This document shows, piece by piece, positions 7,711 to 15,096 of a stretch of DNA of 20,244 nucleotides (positions are counted from its first letter, which is position 1; every line of letters begins with the position of its first letter). The stretch is from an uncultured Pirellulaceae bacterium (GTDB lineage: Bacteria; Planctomycetota; Planctomycetia; Pirellulales; Pirellulaceae): the NCBI GenBank assembly GCA_934255105.1, contig CAKQNH010000007.1:1-20244 (forward strand), given 5' to 3'. Position numbers and translations under genes: made by a program. The notes under the pieces are model-generated. The model was given only the letters and a program-made list of their open reading frames with translations, did no database searches and was not told the DNA's origin.

Positions 7711-7812
7711 CCTATAGCTTTTTCAGCCCTGTAGCTTTCCTAACCCTGTAGCCTCCCTAACCCTGTAGCCTCCCTAACCCTGTAGCTTTCCTAATCCTGT
7801 AGATCTTCCAGC
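7711..7812 (+). repeat. Six tandem 17-bp repeats
   Basis: Six contiguous units start CCTGTAG (first one CCTATAG). The two central units are identical (CCTGTAGCCTCCCTAAC), and the flanking ones are progressively diverged (CCTGTAGCTTTCCTAAC, ...CTAAT, and CCTGTAGATCTTCCAGC at the right end). They sit 46 bases after the permease stop. Identical units in the centre and diverged ones outside is the usual pattern of a tandem array that grows from the middle. Confidence 0.85.
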
Positions 7813-8050
7813 CCAGCGGGCGGCATATCCTTGCCGGTGGCGTGAGCCACCGGACACAGGAGACCAACCAGTAAGCCCGGAGGGCGACACACAGAATGCG
7901 GCGATGTTCGCCGACCATCAAGCTGGGTATGATTGCGAATGGTTATGGAATACGGCAGATTCATGTGTCGCCCTCTAGGCTTGGCCAGCAAATGATCTGC
8001 TAAGATCCGGTGGCTCACGCCACCGGCAGAGAAATATCGCCCTCCGGGCT
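7811..8050. repeat. Nested inverted repeat of about 240 bp
   Basis: Arms in order: outer C (about 7811-7828) with C' (8035-8050), imperfect, both built on GCCC..GGGCG..ATAT. Arm A (7833-7854) pairs perfectly with A' (8006-8027) over 22 bases, and each A arm is itself a hairpin, CCGGTGGC-GTGA-GCCACCGG. Arm B (7874-7891) pairs with B' (7964-7981) at 16 of 18 bases. About 72 bases of centre (7892-7963) remain unpaired. No transposase is present. A minus-strand ORF crossing it (7791-8018) is a by-product. The form resembles a BIME or a small non-autonomous element. Confidence 0.75.
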
Positions 8051-8061
8051 GCGGGGCCGAA

Positions 8062-8106
8062 TTTCAAAAGCATGCTTGAAAGCAGTGCTATGAGGACTAT
8101 TAAAAT
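8062..8106 (+). promoter_or_regulatory. Candidate promoter with overlapping operator-like palindrome
   Basis: TTGAAA (8076-8081) is followed by TATTAA at 16 bases (8098-8103) or TAAAAT at 19 bases (8101-8106). The -35 lies inside a quasi-palindrome, TTTCAAAAGCATGCTTGAAA (8062-8081), centred on AGCATGCT. This is where a repressor of the dehydratase gene could bind. The distance to the ATG at 8142 is about 36-40 bases. Confidence 0.35.
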
Positions 8107-8141
8107 AAAAGTGTCTTTAAAGCTCTCCTAAAAGGTGACGA

Positions 8142-9905
8142 ATGACGTCTACTCTCCCGCCGCACCCACCTGCGAATTCGAGCGTCGATCGTGATCCCGC
8201 CAGTCTGCGGAGCGCCCGCTGGTTTGCGCCGGATGACTTGCGATCCTTTGGGCATCGCTCGCGCATGAAGCAGATGGGGCTGGGCGACGAAGACTTCCGC
8301 GACAAGCCGATCGTGGCCATTCTCAACACCTGGAGCGATCTCAACACATGCCATTCGCATTTTCGCCAGCGGGCCGACGATGTGCGTCGTGGAATTCTGC
8401 AGGCGGGTGGCTTTCCGGTCGAAGTACCGGTCATGAGCTTGGGGGAAATGCTCATGAAGCCGACCACGATGCTCTACCGCAATCTGTTGGCGATGGAGAC
8501 AGAGGAGGTCCTGCGCTGCCACCCGATCGATGCGGCGGTGCTCATGGGGGGCTGCGACAAAACGGTACCGGGGTTGTTGATGGGCGCTCTGTCGGCTGAC
8601 CTGCCAACCATCTTTTTGCCGGCTGGGCCGATGCTTAGGGGACGCTGGAAAAACGAAACGCTGGGGAGCGGCTCGGACGTCTGGAAGTACTGGGCCGAGC
8701 GCACCGCGGGCAATTTGTGCGATGGCGACTGGGGCGAACTGGAGAATTGCATCGCTCGCTCGGCGGGGACGTGCATGACGATGGGTACGGCATCGACCAT
8801 GGCCTGCATCGCCGAGGCGCTGGGCATGACGCTGCCGGGTGCAGCCTGTACGCCAGCCGTCATGGCCGAGCACGCTCGCTTGGGTTCAGCCACCGGACGC
8901 CGCGCCGTGGAGTTGGCTTGGGAGCAGCTCAAGCCCAGCCACATCGTCTCGCAACAGGCGATCGACAATGCCATCACCACCCAATTGACTATTGGTGGTT
9001 CGACCAATGCCATCGTCCACATCATCGCTATGGCTGGCCGCGCCGGCTTGACCGTTTCGCTCGATCGCTTCGATGAACTATCGCGGAGCGTGCCGGTCCT
9101 TGCCGACCTGCGTCCCAGCGGACGCTACCTGATGGAGGATCTGTATGAAGCGGGCGGCCTGGGAGCTCTGCTCAATCAGCTACCCGATTTACTGCACCTG
9201 GATTGCCCCACCGTCAGTGGACAATCGCTGGGTGAACAGATCGCCGGGCAAGCGGTGCTCAATGAAGACGTAATTCGCCCGCGATCCAACCCGGTCTCAT
9301 CCAACGGTGGGACATACATCCTGCGCGGCAACCTGGCACCTGAAGGCTGCGTTATTAAAACGATCGCCGCGGACCCCAAGCTGCTGCAACATCGCGGCCG
9401 GGCCTTGGTGTTTGACAATTACCCTGCGCTGAAGCAAGCGATTGATGACCCAGATCTGGCGGTAACGGCCGATTCGGTCATCGTCCTGCGCAGCGCTGGC
9501 CCCATTGGGGCACCAGGGTTTCCCGAGTGGGGCATGCTGCCGATTCCCAAGAAATTGTTACAGGCCGGCGTGCGCGATATGGTGCGGATCTCCGATGCGC
9601 GGATGAGCGGCACCAGCTATGGCACGTGCGTGCTGCATGTTTCGCCCGAATCACACATGGGCGGCCCCTTGGCACTTGTCCGCACGGGAGATGAGATCGA
9701 GTTGGATGTCCAGCAGCGACGCATTCATTGGCATGTGGACGCTCAGGAGATCGCCGCTCGCCGCGCGGCCTGGACGCCGCCTGACGCGAAGTGGCAGCGA
9801 GGCTATCAAGCCTTGTTCGCTCAACACGTCACCCAGGCGCATCAGGGATGCGATTTCGATTTTCTCAGCGGTCGATCGCCGGGCTGCGAGCCCGATATTT
9901 TCTAG
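8142..9905 (+). CDS. IlvD/Edd-family dehydratase, probably acting on a sugar acid
   Basis: A 587-residue [Fe-S] dehydratase. Cysteines in the three family positions are C70 (NTWSDLNTCHSH), C138 (MGGCDKTVPG, with metal-ligand candidate K140) and C211 (AGTCMTMGTAS). The catalytic serine is in ARMSGTS (S489). The RMSG motif, the late SYGTCVLHVSPE stretch and the length resemble L-arabinonate and related aldonate dehydratases more than true IlvD (dihydroxy-acid dehydratase), where GRFSG is usual. These enzymes turn a sugar acid into a 2-keto-3-deoxy sugar acid. The exact substrate cannot be decided, and no sugar kinase, aldolase or transporter is adjacent. The start is supported by AAGGTG (8132-8137), four bases upstream. 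A valine/isoleucine synthesis role is the alternative but less likely. Confidence 0.88.
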   Translation: MTSTLPPHPPANSSVDRDPASLRSARWFAPDDLRSFGHRSRMKQMGLGDEDFRDKPIVAILNTWSDLNTCHSHFRQRADDVRRGILQAGGFPVEVPVMSLGEMLMKPTTMLYRNLLAMETEEVLRCHPIDAAVLMGGCDKTVPGLLMGALSADLPTIFLPAGPMLRGRWKNETLGSGSDVWKYWAERTAGNLCDGDWGELENCIARSAGTCMTMGTASTMACIAEALGMTLPGAACTPAVMAEHARLGSATGRRAVELAWEQLKPSHIVSQQAIDNAITTQLTIGGSTNAIVHIIAMAGRAGLTVSLDRFDELSRSVPVLADLRPSGRYLMEDLYEAGGLGALLNQLPDLLHLDCPTVSGQSLGEQIAGQAVLNEDVIRPRSNPVSSNGGTYILRGNLAPEGCVIKTIAADPKLLQHRGRALVFDNYPALKQAIDDPDLAVTADSVIVLRSAGPIGAPGFPEWGMLPIPKKLLQAGVRDMVRISDARMSGTSYGTCVLHVSPESHMGGPLALVRTGDEIELDVQQRRIHWHVDAQEIAARRAAWTPPDAKWQRGYQALFAQHVTQAHQGCDFDFLSGRSPGCEPDIF

Positions 9906-10092
9906 TAGTTTTTAGCTGTAGGTTGGCCACTAGTGCTCAACGCATTAAGACAATCATCTCTACCGCCGACCTTTCTATGGTAAAGTTTGAGCGCGAAGTG
10001 CATAATGGAAGCAGCAAGCAAGGCCTCGGTATTAGGCTGCTGCTCTTTCCTCTAGTTTACCCTTGCGGGCACGCTCCGATTGGCAGAAGGCT

Positions 10093-13000
10093 ATGCATTC
10101 CGACTCCTCCGCAGAGTTCCAGTCGTCGTTCCAGCCGTCGTTCCAGCCGTCAGAATCTGAAAGTGGTTTCGACGATGAGCGTGCGTCGGTCGACGATCTA
10201 TTGGCGTTTCGGGCGCAACTGAACGCCATGGAGCTGGACGTCCAGGGGGAGTTAGATGAGCTGTCCGACGACAATTTACCTAGTTCTATTGGTCGATTCC
10301 AGATTCTCAGGCGGCTCGGGAGTGGCGATTTCGGCTGTGTCTATCTGGCCTATGACAGTCGGTTGACACGGCAGGTGGCCATCAAGGTTTCGCACTTTGG
10401 CTGTCACATGAGTGGCGAGCCGCGTGGGCGGTTTATTCGCGAAGCGCACGCAGCAGCGCGGTTGGCCCACCAAAATGTGGTGTGCTTGCACGAGTATGGA
10501 GAAGATCAGGGAGTGTTGTACCTGGTCTATGAGATGTGCCAGGGGCCGACGCTAGCGGATTGGTTGGCTACACAGTCGGAGCCGGTGCCTGTGAGCATGG
10601 CCGCCGGCATTGTGCGCGACATCGCCAACGGACTGTCACATGCTCACCTGCGTGGCTTGGTCCATCGGGATGTTAAACCCAACAACGTGTTGCTAGCACC
10701 CAATCATGATGCCAGTAGTTCTCTACCGTTCATACCGCGCATTACCGATTTTGGATTGGCCCATGACTCATTGTCGTTGGAGCAAAAATCGATTACGGCG
10801 CGCCTAGTAGGCACTGTGGATTTCATGTCCCCCGAGCAAGCTCGCGGCGACTTGCGAAGCGTCAGCCCCGCGTCGGACCAATATGCGTTGGGCATTATTC
10901 TGTACCAACTGTTGACCGGCAAACTGCCGTTTGGAAATTCGGACTTTGTCGAGCACCTGCAGCGAATCTGTCGCGAGCAGCCGCGTTCGCCGCGCAATCT
11001 CCGCAGGGACGTGCCACGCGATTTGGCAGCCATCACCTTGACGTGCCTCAGCAAGTTGCCTGAAGGACGCTACGCGTCCTGTCGCGAACTAGCACGCGAC
11101 TTGGATCGCTTCTTGCGCGGTGCACCAGTACACGCGCGCCCGCTGCGAGTGTACCAGCACGCCTGGCGTACCATCTGCGCTTGCCCCAGCGTATCGTCGC
11201 TCGTCGGCTTAATCATGGTGGGGTGTTTGGCCAGTGCCCTGGTTTTTTCGCAAATGGCCGGCGATCTCAAGATCCATCAAAAGGAATTGCAGAAGACGCT
11301 CGAGAACTTGACCGCCAGCGAGGCGGCAGCCGTTGAGGCTCGCCATGAAACTGAGCTTGCGCTGCAGGCTGCAAACAAACAAAAGGACCAGGCGCACGAG
11401 CATGCGCGGCAAGCTGTGTCGCAGGCCTATCGCGCGGATATGTATCGCGCTTACGAAGCCTGGAGCAAGCACCAGCTACTGGAGACAATCCAATTGCTCG
11501 ATTCAATCGAAGATCGCACGACCGAGTTTATGAAGCCGGGAGTCGATTTTCGCTTGCTGGCCAATTCCACGCGAACTGCGGTTATGCGCCTAGCCAGCCA
11601 CACATTTCCGGCGACCGACATCAAGCCGATCCACGGTACGCCCTGGGTAGTCTCTGCGGATCGAGGCGGATATCTATTTTTTCATCACGCCGAGAGCGGC
11701 GAACTGGCGCATTCCATCCGCGTCGCACAAGGAGCCGAAATCAATGCCATCGATGTCAGCCGCGACGGGTCCCAAATCGCAGTTGGAGGACAAGGTGGAC
11801 TGTTTAGTTTAAACTTTGCCAACGTCTACCCGCTCCAATGTGGCCACGAAAAATCGTGGCTGGGAAATGCGACCGCTTCCTACTTTTCGCCGACGGTCGT
11901 GCAGTCGCTACAGTTCTCACCCGACGCCAGCCTGCTGGCTCTCGGCCCACGCTACCTACCTGTGATCATCTACGATTGCCAGTCACAAAAAGTGCGACAT
12001 CGCTTGGCAACCAAAAGTCGCAATCGGACCGTAGACTTCTCCCCCGATGGGCAATTCTGCTTGGTGGTCGACGACGAAGCCTGCGTGCTCGTCTACGATG
12101 TCCACACGGGCCATCTAGCACGGACCGTAGAGAGTAGCGGAGCTACGCAACTAGCCCGTTGGTCGCCGTCGAGCGAGTGGTTGGCTTATTCGCAGTTTTC
12201 GGATGCGACGGTGCGGTTGGTGTCCACTACGCCTCCCTATCGCAGTATCGAACTGACTCAGCCACACGGTACGATCGAGTCGCTTGCGTTTAGCGACGAT
12301 GGACGCTGGCTGTCCGCCGGAACTCGGCGCGGTGGTGTAGTCGCGTGGTCGCTAGCAGAGATCTCCGACGCTGCCAGCATGGTCGAAATGGCTTGTGGAT
12401 CGCGGGCGGTGTCGCATCACAACGATGTGACCGCTGTGTGCATCGACCCCCAAGGACGAATCATCGGTGTCAGCGATAGTGGTTCCGTGGCAGCAGTCCG
12501 CGCATTCGACAGCAGCGCCGCAGCACTGGGAGAAGACGTCGTGGCGGCAGCCATCGATCAACGCCATGACGGACAATACACCATTCAAGGCTTGCGTGAT
12601 GGTCGCGTCACGGAGAGGGAAACAGCTACCGGGACGATTCGAGAGTTGGTCGCGGCTGGACCTGCCCCAGTCTCCGCGATCACTTGCGACGCTCACAGCC
12701 ACCAAGTCGCCGTCGGCTGGCAGGACGGTCGCATCGCCGTTATAGATTTACCCTCGGGCGAGTATATAGATTATGCCTACCCAGCTCCGAAAGATTCGCT
12801 GGATGAACGCCAGATCAATAGTCTCGCATTCAATGAAAGTGGTACTCAGTTGGCGGTCTGTGGCGACGATGCCCGCCTGCGAGTCTGGAATATAGATCAG
12901 CCCGAACAACCGCTGTGGGAATATCGTCTGAACGCAATGTGCTACGCGACTTGCTTCTGTGGATCCAATCGCGTAGCGGTGGGCGGGGTTTTTGAAGAGG

Positions 13001-13428
13001 TCATCGTGCTAGATTCAACCAGCGGGGAGGTGGTGCAACGCATTGCGGCTGCCCAACGCACGCTCTGCCTAGCATTTGATGCGGTTCGAAAGCGGCTTAT
13101 CAGCGGACATATCGATGGCCGCATACGCCTCTATGAAGGCAAGGACTACATGCTGCGGCATACGCTCAACGCAGATGCTGGCGAGATCAAAAGCCTGTGC
13201 TGCTCACCCGACAACACATGTTACTTGAGCGGCGATGGCAAGGGGAATCTCAAACTGTGGAGCGCCGAGCAATGTGAGTTCGTGGGCGATCTGCACCTGT
13301 GCCCCAGTGAGTCGAGCATCGTTGGTTTGTCGTGGAATACGACTCAGCCGGAGCTGCAAGTAATTTTGGACGGCCAGTCTCGCGAAGGTATCGCCGGCTT
13401 GCGTCTGCGATCCTTCAGTTCGCGATAG
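10093..13428 (+). CDS. Transmembrane Ser/Thr protein kinase with WD40-type C-terminus
   Basis: A 1,111-residue Hanks-type receptor-like kinase. The kinase domain (about 68-342) is complete: GSGDFG glycine loop, VAIK with K98, HRDVKPNN (H191), DFG (219-221) and the SPE form of the APE motif. One hydrophobic helix (about 369-387) follows, then a coiled-coil-like stretch rich in Glu/Gln/Lys (about 390-450). The remainder has repeated WD40-like strands (for example INAIDVSRDGSQIAVGGQGG, LRVWNID, LKLWSAEQCE), probably one or two propellers. This design is frequent in planctomycetes; the propeller may sense an external ligand or hold a partner. ATG 10093 is used; an upstream TTG (10063) lacks a binding site. 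AGAAGG lies two bases before the ATG, which is close. The N-terminus holds a small repeat (SFQPSFQPS). I see no clear promoter in 9906-10092. Confidence 0.9.
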   Translation: MHSDSSAEFQSSFQPSFQPSESESGFDDERASVDDLLAFRAQLNAMELDVQGELDELSDDNLPSSIGRFQILRRLGSGDFGCVYLAYDSRLTRQVAIKVSHFGCHMSGEPRGRFIREAHAAARLAHQNVVCLHEYGEDQGVLYLVYEMCQGPTLADWLATQSEPVPVSMAAGIVRDIANGLSHAHLRGLVHRDVKPNNVLLAPNHDASSSLPFIPRITDFGLAHDSLSLEQKSITARLVGTVDFMSPEQARGDLRSVSPASDQYALGIILYQLLTGKLPFGNSDFVEHLQRICREQPRSPRNLRRDVPRDLAAITLTCLSKLPEGRYASCRELARDLDRFLRGAPVHARPLRVYQHAWRTICACPSVSSLVGLIMVGCLASALVFSQMAGDLKIHQKELQKTLENLTASEAAAVEARHETELALQAANKQKDQAHEHARQAVSQAYRADMYRAYEAWSKHQLLETIQLLDSIEDRTTEFMKPGVDFRLLANSTRTAVMRLASHTFPATDIKPIHGTPWVVSADRGGYLFFHHAESGELAHSIRVAQGAEINAIDVSRDGSQIAVGGQGGLFSLNFANVYPLQCGHEKSWLGNATASYFSPTVVQSLQFSPDASLLALGPRYLPVIIYDCQSQKVRHRLATKSRNRTVDFSPDGQFCLVVDDEACVLVYDVHTGHLARTVESSGATQLARWSPSSEWLAYSQFSDATVRLVSTTPPYRSIELTQPHGTIESLAFSDDGRWLSAGTRRGGVVAWSLAEISDAASMVEMACGSRAVSHHNDVTAVCIDPQGRIIGVSDSGSVAAVRAFDSSAAALGEDVVAAAIDQRHDGQYTIQGLRDGRVTERETATGTIRELVAAGPAPVSAITCDAHSHQVAVGWQDGRIAVIDLPSGEYIDYAYPAPKDSLDERQINSLAFNESGTQLAVCGDDARLRVWNIDQPEQPLWEYRLNAMCYATCFCGSNRVAVGGVFEEVIVLDSTSGEVVQRIAAAQRTLCLAFDAVRKRLISGHIDGRIRLYEGKDYMLRHTLNADAGEIKSLCCSPDNTCYLSGDGKGNLKLWSAEQCEFVGDLHLCPSESSIVGLSWNTTQPELQVILDGQSREGIAGLRLRSFSSR

Positions 13429-13430
13429 AA

Positions 13431-13697
13431 AATGTGGCTCGACGCTCCGCCGTCGGTATGTCTTCTTCAATGTGGTTCGACGCTCCGCCGTCGGTATCGT
13501 TGACCGACGCGGACAGGCGGTGACTTTGTAGAATCCCATGCTTGCAATAGTAGCGGAAGTCGCCAAGGCTTACGGCCACGGGAGCTGCCGAAACTCTTGG
13601 CGAGTCCCACTGCGAGTAAATTCACAGCCTAGGAGCGTCGAGCCACTTTGAGGAGGGAATGAGGAGGGAATGCCGACGCGGAGCGTCGAGCCACATT
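13431..13697. repeat. Four copies of a 19-29-bp repeat, two in each direction
   Basis: Direct copies at 13431-13459 and 13469-13497 share 28 of 29 bases and contain CGACGCTCCGCCGTCGG. Inverted copies lie at 13670-13697 (nearly full length, one base shorter) and 13631-13649 (truncated). Together they frame the 274-base gap between the convergent kinase and ribBA genes and could fold into a long stem. Between the inverted copies is a perfect tandem pair GAGGAGGGAAT (13650-13671). I see no gene in this gap. Confidence 0.8.
13551..13614. repeat. Palindromic element, CGCCAAG theme, copy 1
   Basis: TAGCGGAAGTCGCCAAGGCT (from 13551) faces CTTGGCGAGTCCCACTGCG (to 13614). The core TCGCCAAG/CTTGGCGA pairs perfectly and the outer arms are diverged. 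The same left-arm sequence (AGCGGAAGTCGCCAAG) recurs at 18164-18179. Confidence 0.6.
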
Positions 13698-13702
13698 GCA
13701 AG

Positions 13703-14917
13703 CTACTCGGACGGAAGCTGGTGGCCCATCTTGTTGCGTTTGGTTTGCAGATAGGCGGCATTGTGAGGATTGGAGGGGGAGATGATCGGAACTTGATCGA
13801 CCACCTTCAGATTGAAGCCACGAAGATTAAAAGCTTCCGTCTTTTTAGGGTTGTTGGTCAACAAACGAATTTCGGTCAGCCCAAGATCTTTGAGGATCTG
13901 AATGCCCACGCCATAATCGCGCAAGTCGGCTTTGAAGCCCAACGCATGATTGGCTTCCACCGTATCTAAGCCCCCTTCCTGCAAAGCATAAGCTCGAATC
14001 TTTTGGGCCAGTCCGATGCCTCTCCCCTCTTGAGGCAAATAGACCAAAACGCCGCGTCCTTCATCGGCGATCATCTGCAACGCCATCTCCAGTTGGTCGC
14101 CGCAATCGCAGCGCAATGACTGCAGCAAATCACCCGTGAAGCAACTGCTGTGCATCCGCACGAGAGGTGCCGGGGAACTGCTCTCCAGCAGATCGCCCAT
14201 AAAGATAGCCAGCGGCTCTTGGGCCTCAAACTGCACGCTATAGACTGCGATATTGAATTGTCCGAACCGCGTCGGCAGGGTAGCTTGAGCCGTGCGGTTG
14301 ACCAGTTTCTCATTGACTCGGCGGTGCGCGATCAATTCTTCGATGGAGATGATTTCCAGGTTATACTTCGCGGCGATGCGCATCAGTTCGTCTCGCGTGG
14401 CTCGATCTCCGCTGTCATCTAGGATTTCGGTCAACACTCCAGCCGGTTTAAGTCCCGCCATGCGAGGCAGATCGACGGCCGCTTCGGTATGGCCGGCTCG
14501 GCGCAATACGCCCCCCTCCATCGCTAACAGGGGATAGACGTGGCCCGGCCGAACAAAATCGGCTGGAGTCGTCGCCGGATCCGCCAACCGCCGAATAGTC
14601 TCTGCCCGCTCGGAGGCAGTAATGCCCGTTTTGCTACCGGCGAAGTCGACCGGGGTCATAAAGGCCGTGTGCAAAGGAGCGTTGTTGATTTCAACGATGG
14701 GGCGCAAATCAAGCCGCTCGCACGTGCTGGGCAAAATAGGGCAACACAACTGGCCCCGTCCACGCAACATGAAATTGACCGTTTCCGCCGTTACCAGCTC
14801 GGCCGCACAGATGTAGTCCCCTTCGTTCTCACGGTCCTCGGCATCCAATACAATCACAACTTCGCCACGGCGAATCGCATCGACGGCGGCTTGTATCGAA
14901 CTAAACTTTTTCGACAT
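13703..14917 (-). CDS. ribBA: RibBA: DHBP synthase / GTP cyclohydrolase II
   Basis: A bifunctional enzyme that starts both branches of riboflavin synthesis: ribulose 5-phosphate to dihydroxybutanone phosphate (N-terminal half) and GTP to the diaminopyrimidine (C-terminal half). The 404 residues fit the family. RibB motifs are DAEDRENEGD (25-34), the GHTEAAVDL stretch (142-150) and PAGVLTEI. RibA motifs are the zinc cysteines C259, C270 and C272 (MHSSCFTGDLLQSLRCDCG), QEGRGIGL and LLTNNPKK (352-359). Small departures from common forms are HSSC where HSEC is usual and YLPQEGRG where YLRQEGRG is usual. The start is ATG 14917, and the leader is about 60 bases. I do not see an FMN riboswitch consensus upstream. 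The gene stands alone, without ribD, ribE or ribH next to it. Confidence 0.96.
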   Translation of the reverse strand: MSKKFSSIQAAVDAIRRGEVVIVLDAEDRENEGDYICAAELVTAETVNFMLRGRGQLCCPILPSTCERLDLRPIVEINNAPLHTAFMTPVDFAGSKTGITASERAETIRRLADPATTPADFVRPGHVYPLLAMEGGVLRRAGHTEAAVDLPRMAGLKPAGVLTEILDDSGDRATRDELMRIAAKYNLEIISIEELIAHRRVNEKLVNRTAQATLPTRFGQFNIAVYSVQFEAQEPLAIFMGDLLESSSPAPLVRMHSSCFTGDLLQSLRCDCGDQLEMALQMIADEGRGVLVYLPQEGRGIGLAQKIRAYALQEGGLDTVEANHALGFKADLRDYGVGIQILKDLGLTEIRLLTNNPKKTEAFNLRGFNLKVVDQVPIISPSNPHNAAYLQTKRNKMGHQLPSE

Positions 14918-14981
14918 GGTACAATTATTATCTGTAATGAATGCGAATCCGCGAGAACGGAACTAGTGTCTGGATACACCC

Positions 14982-14987
14982 ATTATA
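14982..14987 (-). promoter_or_regulatory. Perfect TATAAT -10 element upstream of ribBA
   Basis: On the minus strand the bases read TATAAT, about 65 bases before the ribBA start. The -35 region at the right distance is poor (CAAGAC-like). It implies a leader of roughly 58 bases, too short for an FMN riboswitch. Confidence 0.4.
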
Positions 14988-15096
14988 GAGCAAATCATTT
15001 TTTCGTCTTGGGTAGTCTATTGCAATTGCGGTGCTCCCCTAGCCATTCCACGTTCCGTCCATGATTTTACTGCGGCGGTTTCACAGAGGCCACTAC

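Noticed and set aside
7791..8018. 75-residue minus-strand ORF after the permease gene
   Set aside because: It is made almost entirely of the tandem and inverted repeats, so it is a by-product and not a gene.
13332..13523. 63-residue ORF crossing the end of the kinase gene
   Set aside because: It lies in another frame of the kinase 3' end and runs into the repeats; it has no independent support.
14918..15060. FMN riboswitch upstream of ribBA
   Set aside because: The leader implied by TATAAT at 14987-14982 is only about 58 bases and no conserved RFN motif is visible.
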